Assembly: GCA_921293015.1 (NCBI GenBank)
Contig: OV121085.1
Span: 11,557,731 to 11,621,730 of the forward strand
Reading direction: 5' to 3'
Origin: Phorcus lineatus
Lineage: Eukaryota > Mollusca > Gastropoda > Trochida > Trochidae
DNA length: 64,000 bases
Of this stretch, positions 35,400 to 46,500 are shown piece after piece. The notes under the pieces were generated by a model, which saw nothing but the letters and a program-made list of their open reading frames with translations, ran no database searches and was not told the DNA's origin. The first letter of the stretch is position 1; each line of letters begins with the position of its first letter. The position numbers were made by a program, and so were the translations under genes.

Positions 35400-37768
35400 C
35401 TCTTCAATGCGCCTGAAATCCCCGTACGTAGGTGTGAGGGTGTTTACGGTTATCACGTCGGCTGGCTAACCAAACACGAATATTTGACTCACTTAGTGAG
35501 GGTTGTGAACACGATTTGAGTCTCCTGTGACAGTGCGAGAGTCTCGTTTTAATACTGTATTGTCATTGTGATCTGGACATTGGTCACGGTACAAACAGGT
35601 AATACATTGAATCTAATTGAAATTTGATACAAGTGCTTTACAAATTACAGAACGAAATATAAACGTGAAACGTGTCCTGATATGCTAAATAAACCCGGAG
35701 AAAACGTATCATCTTGGTAACTGTCATAGTTTTCAAATATGTCATTGTAAGATAATTCTGTCATTTCTGTTCAGCTTTAAGTTCATTTTCATTCATAAAG
35801 TTGTAATTAAGATTAACATGACACCCAGGAGTTTAAGTTTCCCATATTTGTTATCACGGGTTGTTGTGTTTCCTTGTGTCTTTTATTATTATATTGCTGT
35901 TATTTGAAAGAAATCAAAGAGATCTTTTAAAGAATAATTATCAGTTCAAAAATATATTTGTGTCCACCCAGAACAGACATTTATATCGTTTTTTCAAGCA
36001 GAATATGTTCATTGATAAAACACATCTAAGCGTGTTAAACAAAGAGTTTGCGAATCGTTTCTTTCCATGTAGATAACATATTGTCCATAACCTTTGATCC
36101 ATGTCTGAAGTGTCCCTATATTTGTACAATACATTAAAACTTTTGTTCAAGATGGAGTTAAAATTAGTCTATATATGAACATTATCTTTTTCTAGATCCC
36201 AGTCACTGACATCTTATCCAATGTTCAAATAATACAACATAAACACGTATTTGTATAACATTAACTTGATTTAGAATAAGATTTGTAACTTCTGTGTTTT
36301 AAAAATTAATTAAACAACTTGGCGATTAACCATTCTATTGACAACTATTTGTAGTCTCTGTTATTTGTTCTCTGCCCGTTGTGAAGCAAGACCCACATCT
36401 TCAAGACATTCTAAAAATTACAATTTATCCGCATACTGGATGACTTCCATGGTAAACGATTTTATGAATCATTATCTATACTGGAAGTGTTATCCACTCG
36501 GCCTCACTCCATCTTAAAAGCTTCTCTAAGCAGCCAATCAGAAACGACCTCAGAGCTGTTTACCTGGTGTTTCCGTCGCATAGGGACGTTTGACGGCATT
36601 CTGCTCAGTCAGCATATTTGAATCCGCAGAGGTCCTTCTCATACCATGATCTCCTTCAAGCCAAAGTCCTCGTATCGCTACGTATATATCCAGCCAATGA
36701 AACGACTCGCATCGAGCAAAAGCGTCATTACCCTCAGATATGAGCTCAAACTTCTTGCATAACGTCATTTCATTGGCTGTAAAATTACACTCTAACCAAA
36801 GCCACGATGAATTAACGGCTAGCAGTATGAGGCAATTTGGCCTGAATGTTTAGGGTATTGGAATTAGCTCTGCTGATTCAAATGAGTTGATTGAGCATGA
36901 TGTTTGGCAGCGACTCTAACCTTCCCAACGTAAACGCCGGATTTGTTATATTTAAAGGTAAATTTCAGACTTAGAAGACATGATACACTAATTGTCAAAC
37001 AAGTTTATTTCTTTATATTTATCAATATGTTTTAATATTTATGTTATGAAGTATTGGAATCAGTATGATAGCACGTATTTGCTTATGTTCTTTGAAGCAA
37101 ACAAACAGCGAACAGGATGTTGAAATGAAGACGTCCTATTTTATATATTTGAATATAGTAAACTCTAGACCTTATGTAGAGAAACTTCAATACAAACCAC
37201 ATGATATAAGAGGTGCGATCTGTAAGATTGAACAATTACGTCATTACAAAAAAAGGCTCTGATAAAGCTCTCAAGTTCGTGTTTTAAGAGGTTTTTTTAA
37301 ACCTTTTTTGATCTTTTAATGTTATATCATTTAACAGAGACACTACTTGTGAATATCATGTATTTAAAGCATAGTTGTGGCTGAATTGCAAAAGCTCTTC
37401 GACAATAAGTGATTTGAGTCAAGATTAATTAGTTCCGAGAAAATATTATTTTTGAATGTTCTATTTGAGAAATATATATCACTGATACCTTGGTTCATGA
37501 ACAACCAATCGAACATACAGACCGTCGCTTCGTTGTCTTTTCTCTACCACTTGACAGTAAGTTGTTGACCACTGATTGTCTGTGTTCGACTATACTCCGT
37601 GGCGCCTGGGAAAAAAACGATATTTTATGTACGCTTTTACAGATTACGGTTTAACAAAATGTCATTTACATTTACCAATAATATGAGATTGAAAGTGAAG
37701 AAGAAAAATCTTATATTGCAACGAATATTGATTGTTGTTTATAGATTTGTTTATGGCTGAATTGTAAA
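35400..37768. other. Intergenic, nothing firmly supported
   Basis: Only short, unsupported open frames. A strong minus-strand acceptor at about 37606 ('cgttttttttcccag'-like) is followed by 37 codons ending in a stop; I could not connect it to anything. Confidence 0.3.
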
Positions 37769-38710
37769 TTAGTTACCAACCACATTGTCAGAACAGAACA
37801 GAACTTTATTACACTCAAGCCGAGATCCTCGGCATATGAGGTACAAAATGACAGTTATATACATTTTACAAGCGGATAGATGATTAGCCGGAAGATTTAA
37901 CAGTTTGCATAATAATTCTACAAAGTTACTATGGTTTTTTAATACCGATATCTTTCTATACATGAATAGTTTCTGAAGTTTAACCACATTTGGTCTTTTC
38001 AGAAATTGTGTCGGTATATACAAAGCTCTTTCTTTAGTGAAATATGTACAATTAAAAATATAATGAAACTCATCTCCAACATCTTCCATACAACACAATT
38101 TACATTTTCTTTCAGATTTAGGTATCCTACTCCATCTTCCTTTTTCAATCGGTAAGTGGTGGCATGAAGTTCGAAACAAGAGTAATGGTATAAATTTATT
38201 TTGGGGCAGGGACATTAAGTAATTTTCAAGTCCAAATTGTGATTTCAAAAGGGAATATAATAAACCTTTTTTGAATTTTCCACCTCAGAGTTCCAATTTT
38301 GTTTGGCATTATCTGTTAAAATAGAATGAGCAGATCTTTTGAGCCAGGAAGATGAAATAGGAGACTGTGATACATAGCTTTGACCTATGCTGTTGGTGAT
38401 TTTATGGATACATGACATCCAGATATAATTGTAAGTGCCGTTATTATAGAGGTTAAATACAAGTGAATACATTATAAAAGATATTTTACTAGCTTTGTCA
38501 GTAAGTAATCTTGACCAAAAGGTTAACATACGGTGTTTTTCAAATCGACCGAGAGAGGAACTGTTCCAAGTTCACCATAGAGCATGTACTCTTTTTCACA
38601 AGTAAAAGTTTTCTCATAAAGCATACATGTACATATTCAATTTGTTTAAGACCAACGAAGCCCCCATACAGCAATATAGGTTTTACCATTGTGTCAAAAA
38701 GATAAAGCCG
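37769..38710 (-). pseudogene. Decayed non-LTR retrotransposon (LINE), C-terminal part
   Basis: Minus strand, read in pieces: 'LFDTMVKPILLYGG' near 38690, matching the conserved LFD.MV.PILLYG block of LINE reverse transcriptases, then a broken thumb/connector region. Next comes 'LLLFRTSCHHLPIEKGRWSR' with a C-x2-C...H-type terminal zinc-finger region (RKCKLCCMEDVGDEFHYIFN). There is at least one frameshift near 38250, at an A-run, plus stops upstream. It is 5' truncated, as usual for LINEs, and not functional. Confidence 0.82.
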
Positions 38711-40196
38711 GCACTGGATTGACAGGTTAAAGATTTGACTTTTACGTCATTCTAAAATACATTGCTTTTGTGGTCTGTCGACAAAGATTTGTAATAGAAA
38801 GTTTAACACTGCATTTATGATGTCAATACTTGTTGTGTCAACATTGTGACGTGATAGCATTGTAACCAGTGTTATCAATGATGTAAATTCCCTGAGAGGT
38901 CATTAACTGATGATGCAAAAATATCATGTCGAACTCATCGTTGCGATATCTGATGAAGATAACATTTTATCTTACACAAACGGCACTTGTTAAGAAGTTT
39001 GTGATGATAAAATGATAAACTGCCCTTGTCAACTCAAAATGCATTATCATGAAAGAAAGTAAAGGTAACATGTAGATTGAGTTTCAATTCATGATCTGTA
39101 AAGCAGCATGTCTTTTCATATCGAACTAGACCAAGGTGACAACTGACACAGTATTGTAACGGTTGTATGGTTGGCTCACAAAATGCATTTTAGTTTTGTA
39201 AAGATTTAATGACGGAGTTACATATGTGGGGAGAGAATGTACTTTTCTAGTCTCATTGAACCAATTATGCATTAATAATGAATTCAACATCGGAAAACTT
39301 GGCTCTATGTTCGTATCTGTTGCCTCGCTTAAACGAGCATTTCTATTCAGGTAGTGAATATCGAATTGATATCTGATATTCCTGAAAAGGCGTCAGAGAC
39401 AGGATTAGATTCACTCGTTTCATAAAAGGAAAATAACCCTTTTATTTTTGGAAAACTTTGGTAAATTGTTTACAGGTATTTCAGCAATCTTATAGCCGTT
39501 GTTTACATATATATACGAAGAGAAACTTGCAAATGGTCTCCTTCATGTCGTCATTCAAAGAACTATTCTCCAGTAGAAAGATTTTATTTTGAGTACGATT
39601 CATTTACAATCTTGTTTTGTGAGAAACATTCCATTAAACTTACTGCAACGTTGTCGTGAAGATGATATTCGACCACGAATGCCAGTTTATGTCCCTATTT
39701 TGACTTACTTAGTATTGCATTATCCAGCTAAAGTGATATCGCAAATTCAATAACTTCAACTTAGAAAACTTTAGAAAGAAAGCTATAGAATTCGTCTGAT
39801 CGGTAATAATGGGTGTGTTACTGTGGAGTTGTTGCAAATATTTTCACTCGATTGGTCGATAGTTTCAGCTGATTCGGTTGACACTGTGATGTTATAAAGT
39901 GAACCAAAAAAATCTGATTTAGTTGTGAAATAGGGCAACTTAACAGACAATAAGTCTTCAGACTACACACGCATCTGTTATGACCCAGAGAAACACAGAG
40001 GAAGACTCGTTATCTTTCAGACATGCCATCCCATTCCAAGACTAGTAGGGTACCTACACAAACAATCCTGAACGGATGCTAAGCCAAAATTCATGCAAAG
40101 GGTAGCCATTACCATATGCCATCCATATTCCATACGTCACCTTGTATATAAAGTAGAACACAAAGACTTTAACAAAATTGTAGTTGCCTTATCGAA
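38711..40196. other. Intergenic, nothing recognised
   Basis: AT-rich sequence without supported exons or repeat copies. Confidence 0.35.
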
Positions 40197-40640
40197 TTAT
40201 TTTTCTGTAGACATGTATTATGAAGGATCTTTTAAAATCATTTTCTCAAACTGAATATAATCACGAAGTAAAGAATTTCTGGAAGACGATGAAACTTTGC
40301 CATGTGAACAATGTATGAACATAGATATGTTATCAGATACCATTAGCCAAGATGAAAGTATACATGCAATTTCTTATATTCAAACGGAAAAGTCACCTGG
40401 AATTGATGACGTTTCTCCACAATCCATTAAGAGTGCCCCTTCCGTTGCCTATTTACTGAGTGCATTGTTAACGTCGTTTAAGATTTCGGAGTATTTCCTA
40501 TGGGATGGAATGTCGGTGTATCCAAGATCAGGGAAATATGTCTATTCCAAATAAATTATCAGGGAATATCAATGTTAAGTGCCACTGGCAAACTATTTCC
40601 GTAACACCTTAAAAGGAGACTGCGAAATTAGGCCGAATTT
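40197..40640 (+). pseudogene. LINE reverse-transcriptase fragment
   Basis: Plus strand. The peptide 'ISYIQTEKSPGIDDVSPQSI' fits the early RT block (KSPG.D...E.IK) of non-LTR elements, followed by 'LLSALLTSFKISEYFLWDGM' and 'YPRSGK', the counterpart of the W....I.P..K motif. A stop at 40554 and frame loss beyond it end the match. The palm active-site region is missing. This is a short dead remnant. Confidence 0.7.
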
Positions 40641-40689
40641 CATTATTTAAAATGTGAAGGTCAAGGACGTTTTTTTTCAAATAATCATA

Positions 40690-41162
40690 CTACATTAGGT
40701 AATATGTTTTTACTATATTCTTTGGTCCATTAGTACTTACGTAAAGGAATGCAGATTTCATCGCTGTTTGTATCGGGAATGAGGACTTCGAGTCATTTAC
40801 CCTTGTTCTTAATACTTTGGAAGTTGATATTAAGTGTTCGTAGTGATTCAGGTCTTTTATGTTTCTTTGTGTTAGGGTTCGGCGATGAAGACATAAATGG
40901 GGCTTCACTGTGCTGGAAAGAACAGACTGTGAGATTAAGTGTATCCGGGCTGTTGCTGGATTATCTGGCTCAGGGACTGTGTAAAGTAGTGGAGAGGTGT
41001 TTGGTTTTTGACATGAAGGGTATATCCATGTGTCCTGGCATTTTCCAAGTCTGCTTAATTCTGTATTTGACATGCCTAGGCACGATTTTTGGATTCATTG
41101 GTGACAGTCATCGCAGGCGATTGAGTTGAGTTTACATGCCTTGCTGCAGACAACACAGGGTA
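40690..41162 (-). pseudogene. LINE fragment with ruined PHD-finger
   Basis: Minus strand. From 41160 downward the frame gives PCVVCSKACKLNSIACDDCH, then a stop where the finger's Trp is expected, then 'CLGMSNTELSRLG' and 'DTWIYPSCQKPN'. This is the C-x2-C...C-x2-C...C...W-x-C-x2-C layout of PHD-like fingers found in some LINE proteins. Three key positions are lost (Trp to stop, His to Gln, Cys to Tyr). The rest, down to 40690, is a linker and probably the start of an endonuclease region. Confidence 0.65.
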
Positions 41163-41199
41163 ATTTAGGTCTTCTTCTGGGTTTGGTTCAATACGACTT

Positions 41200-42248
41200 T
41201 TAAGTAGTGAAGTTAATTTTGATGAATTTCTCTCATGAATGCATGCAATTGGAAACTGATAAAAGATTTTATTTTCGCATGGCGAAACCAATCGTGGATC
41301 TGAGTTGTGTGTGTGAGACTTGTTTTATTCTAAAGGTAAAGTTAAATACCTGTAAATCCCGGTTCGGTGGATATCCATCCGTATTTGTTGAATCAAAACT
41401 TACAAGTCTTGGTTGGTGATGTGCCTCATGGTTCTAAGTAAACCAGTAGGTAAAGCAAATGGTCCGTAAAGCGAAAAAAGACATTGTTTACACTCAGTCG
41501 GTAAGTGCAGCCATCTAGGTCACTTCTAGGTCGGTGAATTTTAAAATATCGCTGAAGAGAAAATTTAGTGTAGGTGGCTGATTCAGGTTGAAAACATGCT
41601 TGATGTTGATTTACTGTTGATAGGAGGTGGATTTTTATAATGAGATTGCAGTAATTTAATGAAATGTTTAAAAGTATTGAGAGCTGAGATGTAGGACAAA
41701 CGATCACCACGCATGCGCACTCAATTTAAGGTATGTTTTTCATTTAAATCATGAACAAAATGATTATTATGTTAGCTTACTTTTCCGGCTATTCGATTGG
41801 TCGAGAGTCGGTCATGATACACTAGACAGTTAAGCATAATAAGTCCGACCAAATGATATCGACTTGAGTTATCAAAAATAGACATGATGGCGTCAAGTCG
41901 TTGTTACAATCCTGACATCATAATATTGTTTTTGTGACAAATTTACCCATCCTGTTGAACAAACGATCCAAAGTAATGTTCATGGCTGTAGATTTTTCTT
42001 TTCTTTTCATTTTTAATTCGAAACATGATAAAACAACTATGGACTGTTGAAATAGCTCTATACCTCAACACCAGTAACATAATTGTGTATTTTCTTGTGT
42101 ACTTGGAGACTGAAACGGAATGTAATAATCTGAAATATGCAGACCTGTAACTACTCTTAAAGAGACTAATGCAGTGCTGAGTAATACACGTAATATTTAA
42201 TTCCTTTCCTCTAGTCCTACATGTTTTTTTTCTTCATTTGTGTTGCAG
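41200..42248. other. Intergenic, nothing recognised
   Basis: No supported exon upstream of the orphan exon at 42249; a search by eye for a copy of the signal-peptide exon seen at 43543 was negative. Confidence 0.35.
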
Positions 42249-42433
42249 AGGCAGGAGGGAAGGTAGTCGGAGTAGATTCTGGTACTAGCGGATCTGTATC
42301 TTTGGGGAAGATTCTGATCTGTCGTCAAGGGACCCGAAGGTGTTATTTTCGTAGCCTTTCTACTGGATTTGTGGCTTTAAAACTTATAGCAAAGTCTATT
42401 ATGATGGACGATTTACAATTACTGACATTGTGA
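42249..42433 (+). pseudogene. Orphan exon, paralogue of the propeller-protein exon 3
   Basis: After acceptor 'gtgttgcag', phase 1, it encodes 'LGKILICRQGTRRCYFRSLS' and 'TGFVALKL', closely matching 'GKMLICIRKTQGCYFRGLLP' and 'GYVGEKI' at the start of the exon at 48330. The similarity stops after about 45 residues and the frame ends at TGA 42431-42433, so the propeller part is missing. No matching first exons were found. It is probably a broken tandem duplicate, although a short functional isoform cannot be excluded. Confidence 0.6.
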
Positions 42434-42763
42434 TTGAACTGTTAAAGGTGTGGTCACCTTTTCCTGGTTTAAAAATAAATGGATATCAAAACCATTGTCT
42501 ACTGGTTTTTTATCCACTTCTGTGTTTTCAGTCTCTTAAGTTATTATGGTGTTATGACTATTAGAGAACCTAAGGAGCCAACTTTTTAAATATTTTAATT
42601 GTGATAATCATAGAATAAGATACTTTCGAAACTCGATACCCCTGGGAAAATAGCCTTCTTATTTCCTTTAAAGATAGATTTAAGTGTAACATAGAGGTAT
42701 ATATTTCTACTCTGTATCTGTCTTAGATAACAGTTTGACTATTCAATTGAATCCTTTATGAAA

Positions 42764-43313
42764 AGCTGCATGCTCAAAGTTTGTTCACCTACCCGTGTAT
42801 CTTAGTGCAAATATAATGTAAATATAATATAAATTGGTTTACGCTTGGACACCAACTGCATTAACCCAATGATCTTCAGGTCCATTTGTTACATAATTAT
42901 ACAAATCACTGGATTGTCAGATGAAATGTGCAAAGGGAGAAAACAAAGAGGGTCGAATTTTCAAAACTCAGATCTCCTAAATTTTTAGATAAAATTCAAA
43001 ATTATCGACTAAATAAAACAAATTGCATTATAAGTATAATAATTTAGACGCTGTTAATCACTTATTACATATCTGAAAATGAAATAATGAAAAAATGTTT
43101 TCGAAATGTTGACCTCTGGTCAACAAGCTCCCAAAAATGGTAACCGCTTGGAATGAAGTAGATTATGTTTTTGAACATTCATGATGCTTTTGACCTCAAA
43201 ACACAACAGTGACGGCTTCATTCTATCCATGCTATGATGCCTCATAGGAAAAAAAAATACATGATATTTTTATTGAGAGGTAAGTAGATGAACAAACCTC
43301 TGGAATGCAGCTG
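42764..43313. mobile_element. MITE family A, copy 3
   Basis: The left end 'agctgcatgctcaaagtttg' plus 'ttcacct' and the right end 'gatgaacaaacctctggaat' plus 'gcagct' match copies 1 and 2. The interior is clearly alignable with copy 1. It sits between the orphan exon and the intact gene. Confidence 0.8.
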
Positions 43314-43542
43314 TTTATAGTTTAGGATTGTAGCATAAAGGCGCCAAAGTCAGCATAGCGAGATTTACTGATTATTTGACATCTTCACTGGGAATGTACA
43401 TGAATTATCTATTTTATAACCATCAACTAATGGACGTCTTACTTTGACTTACTATGTCATATTGCATAGCTTATAGGTCTTGTGCATGTTGTTTTGTTGG
43501 ATACAATACCGGAACAGGAGACAGTTTTCAGTTATTACGAGA

Positions 43543-46500
43543 ATGATTGAATTTGGTGTTCTCCTCCTGTTTATTTTCATTATTTTGTGTATTCCGATTA
43601 TACGAGGATGTTTAAAGAATTTTGGGAATCGACCATTGGGTCCGATCATGTGTCACAACCATTGTCACGAAATATCAAACTGCATATCATTTGGATTTTC
43701 TGTCGTCCATCTTGCCTGCTGCCTCGATGACAATTTGTGTTCAAGGGAAGAAACTGGTGAAAACAGATATTGCTTCAATGCAAATGAGGTAACATAGTTT
43801 TTTTGGATACATGTTATTTGCAATAGAAAATATATTGTTAATGAGAGATATTTATCACACTACTGCTAAAAAGGTAATACTATCATCTAAACAGCATATA
43901 TTTTATATACTTGCAAGATAGTTTAACGCATTATATTCATATTTATTAACTGGAAATTTGAATAACTGCAACTACCTACAGTACTCTTGGATCTAGTAGA
44001 TAGACATACGGAATTCGAGGCAAGTATTTCCTACAATCATACCTTTATTTTATCTTCAATTTCCTTCAAGTCGCAAAGGTTCATGATCACCATTCAGAGC
44101 AATTTAAAAATCATGCTGTTAGATTCAGTCTATTCATACTTTTAGATTTCACTCACAATAATTCGTGACATGGTTTGTATATATGGTGATATGGTAAGGA
44201 ATTTAAAGTCATAAATACTTTAAATACTAATTTTCAAAAACACGGAACTGTTAAGTTGTTTATACTAGTGTGAAATGTTCCTTTGCAAAAGCAGTTTACC
44301 TCAATTATTTACCTAAAATTTTACAGGAAACAGCGACGTCTGGAAAGAAGCTTCATGGAGGGCATTTGATGTTAAAAACACGAAATAACACCATCCGGGA
44401 TCTGCAGAGTATTCATATTGGAGGTAAGGTGAATTTGGGTTCACCTCCGAGTATTTCACATATCTCATGGCTGCTAGTATTTTCAGGAAGAAATCCCGAA
44501 ACTCTATAGTGGCTATGAATCGCGATGAAACCTGTGAGCATCTGTGGGCATCGGTTGTTATCAGCGAACAATGGGTGGTACTGCGCTAAGATTCCGTGTA
44601 GTATTGCACCTAAACCTTCTGCATTTAGAACAGTTCTTTACTAAAGACAAAGTCCCTGGCAGGATTCGAACTCCGGACCTCTTGATCCGGGGCCAAACGC
44701 GCTTACCACTGCGCTTTCCTGCCCCTAAATATCTATTATAAAAATAAGGAAAACTAATTATGTATTTCTTATTGATGAGTCGGGGAATTGAAGAGGATGA
44801 TAATCGTTTGATAGAATACCCATAAAGGTTGGAGGCAATGGTAAATAAATTACAAACACAAATAGCATGTTTTAATGTTTCATTGGTTGTCCCTTTTGGA
44901 TCCAACTAGAAATGCTAAGTTTGTATATGGGAACCACATTACACATAAGTAAGTTGTTTTTGGGTTTTTTCTGAGTAATACGTATAGGAGAATGTCCGAA
45001 AACTGGAGATTATTTCCGCACAAGGGGCGGGTTGGAGGCCGTCGGTTTGAGGACTTTCTCCTACTTATAATTAAAACAAAGTTCGACCTCGCGTTACACC
45101 GAGCACGTACATTAATAATGTTGAGTTTTTTCAATAAACGCGAACACTGGATACTGTGCTCCAACACAACTTTACATCTACACGTGCCTAAATATGGGAG
45201 ATGGCAGTGACGGAGCAGATCTCGTGCATTGCGACTGTCTACTGCATCCAATAAGCTGAGGGGTACTATCGGACGTCTGTATAAGCAAGCAAGCTTCCCT
45301 GGCTTCCTCAGCAACCACTCACTCCGCGCTACTACATGTACCCCGCTCTACGGCAGTGGAATAGATGAACAGCTCATCGCAGAGAGGACGGGACATAAGT
45401 CTGTAGCAATCCGAGGCTACAAGGTGAGTTTAAAGAGATTGTTAGTAGTGTTAATATCTACTTATTGATCCAGTAGGCTTACAGTATGAAGATGTTGATA
45501 ACGATCGAAAACCGGACAATGAACACCAACAGGAGCGCATCAGATTGATAAAGCATAAATTTGTAAAACAACTTCATAAATGAGCAGATGAATATCAGTG
45601 CACATATCTTATTTTTGATTTTGCGGGAATGACAAAAACCCTTAGAGACAACCCCTCAAGCTTTCAAAATTCTCAAAATTGGATCCTCACTTCGTCGAAC
45701 TTATATTCAATTTCAAATATAGTAAAGTAAATTATGTTCTCCGTTATATTTGCATAATTATTGTACCTACAATAGTGTTCTGGAATCCGAGATCTATATC
45801 TTAAATCTTATCTCGACCTATTACGTACTCTGTGTAAATTTAGATGTGTCATAAACTTAAAGTGACACTCTCAGATTGACATCGGATCTTACTTATTTTT
45901 ACCGGAATACTATTTGAGTTGATTGAAGTCCACTCTACTATCATTTTCATCCCCATGTTTCTTTCAAATTCGAAAGTTCCAGATTAGCCTATGAGCGCTA
46001 AGTAACAAAACGTAGTCACTCTATTCCCTAAAACTTTCTAAAAGTTATTGTCACCTTATTGATGCTTATTGTCTCATATTTTCTGTACTCATTACAGAGA
46101 ACATCAGCTGAAATGGAAGCAACAGTTGATGCGATTATCCAAAGAAAGGCGCCATCCGCATCGAAAGGTTGCGGAATCGACGTCAACGTCATCGACAGAA
46201 TCTACATCGACAAAAGAACAACTGCCTCCTGCTGATCCCCGAGATTTGAAACTCGTCTTGAAAGATGGCGGGTCGCTGTCTATTAAATTCTAAACTAAAT
46301 AACTGTGAATTTGAATTTGTTGTGTTCTTTTTCTTGCCACAGTATAATTGAAACATGGCTTTTATTTTAAATAAAAGTTGTTTTTCATTTTAAGTCTGAT
46401 TAAAATCATTTCTATGATTCGCTTTCTTAGCTAGACCTATTCAAATATTTCAACGTCAAGCACAATATTATACTTTAGTCTCGGGAACGAATCAACGATA

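Noticed and set aside
36550-36768. Possible promoter and first exon (TATA-like and CCAAT-like words, then a GTAAAC donor, minus strand)
   Set aside because: The peptide is unremarkable and no downstream exon fits its phase; the evidence is too thin.
37493-37606. Strong minus-strand acceptor followed by 37 codons ending in a Cys-containing RRSVCSIGCS
   Set aside because: Briefly considered as a relaxin/insulin-like terminal exon, but the cysteine pattern is incomplete and no upstream exon was found.
40749-41129. 126-codon plus-strand open frame
   Set aside because: Antisense shadow of the minus-strand PHD-bearing LINE fragment.
44880-45314. 144-codon minus-strand open frame
   Set aside because: Overlaps the recombinase-like exon on the other strand, which has a recognisable motif; this one has none.
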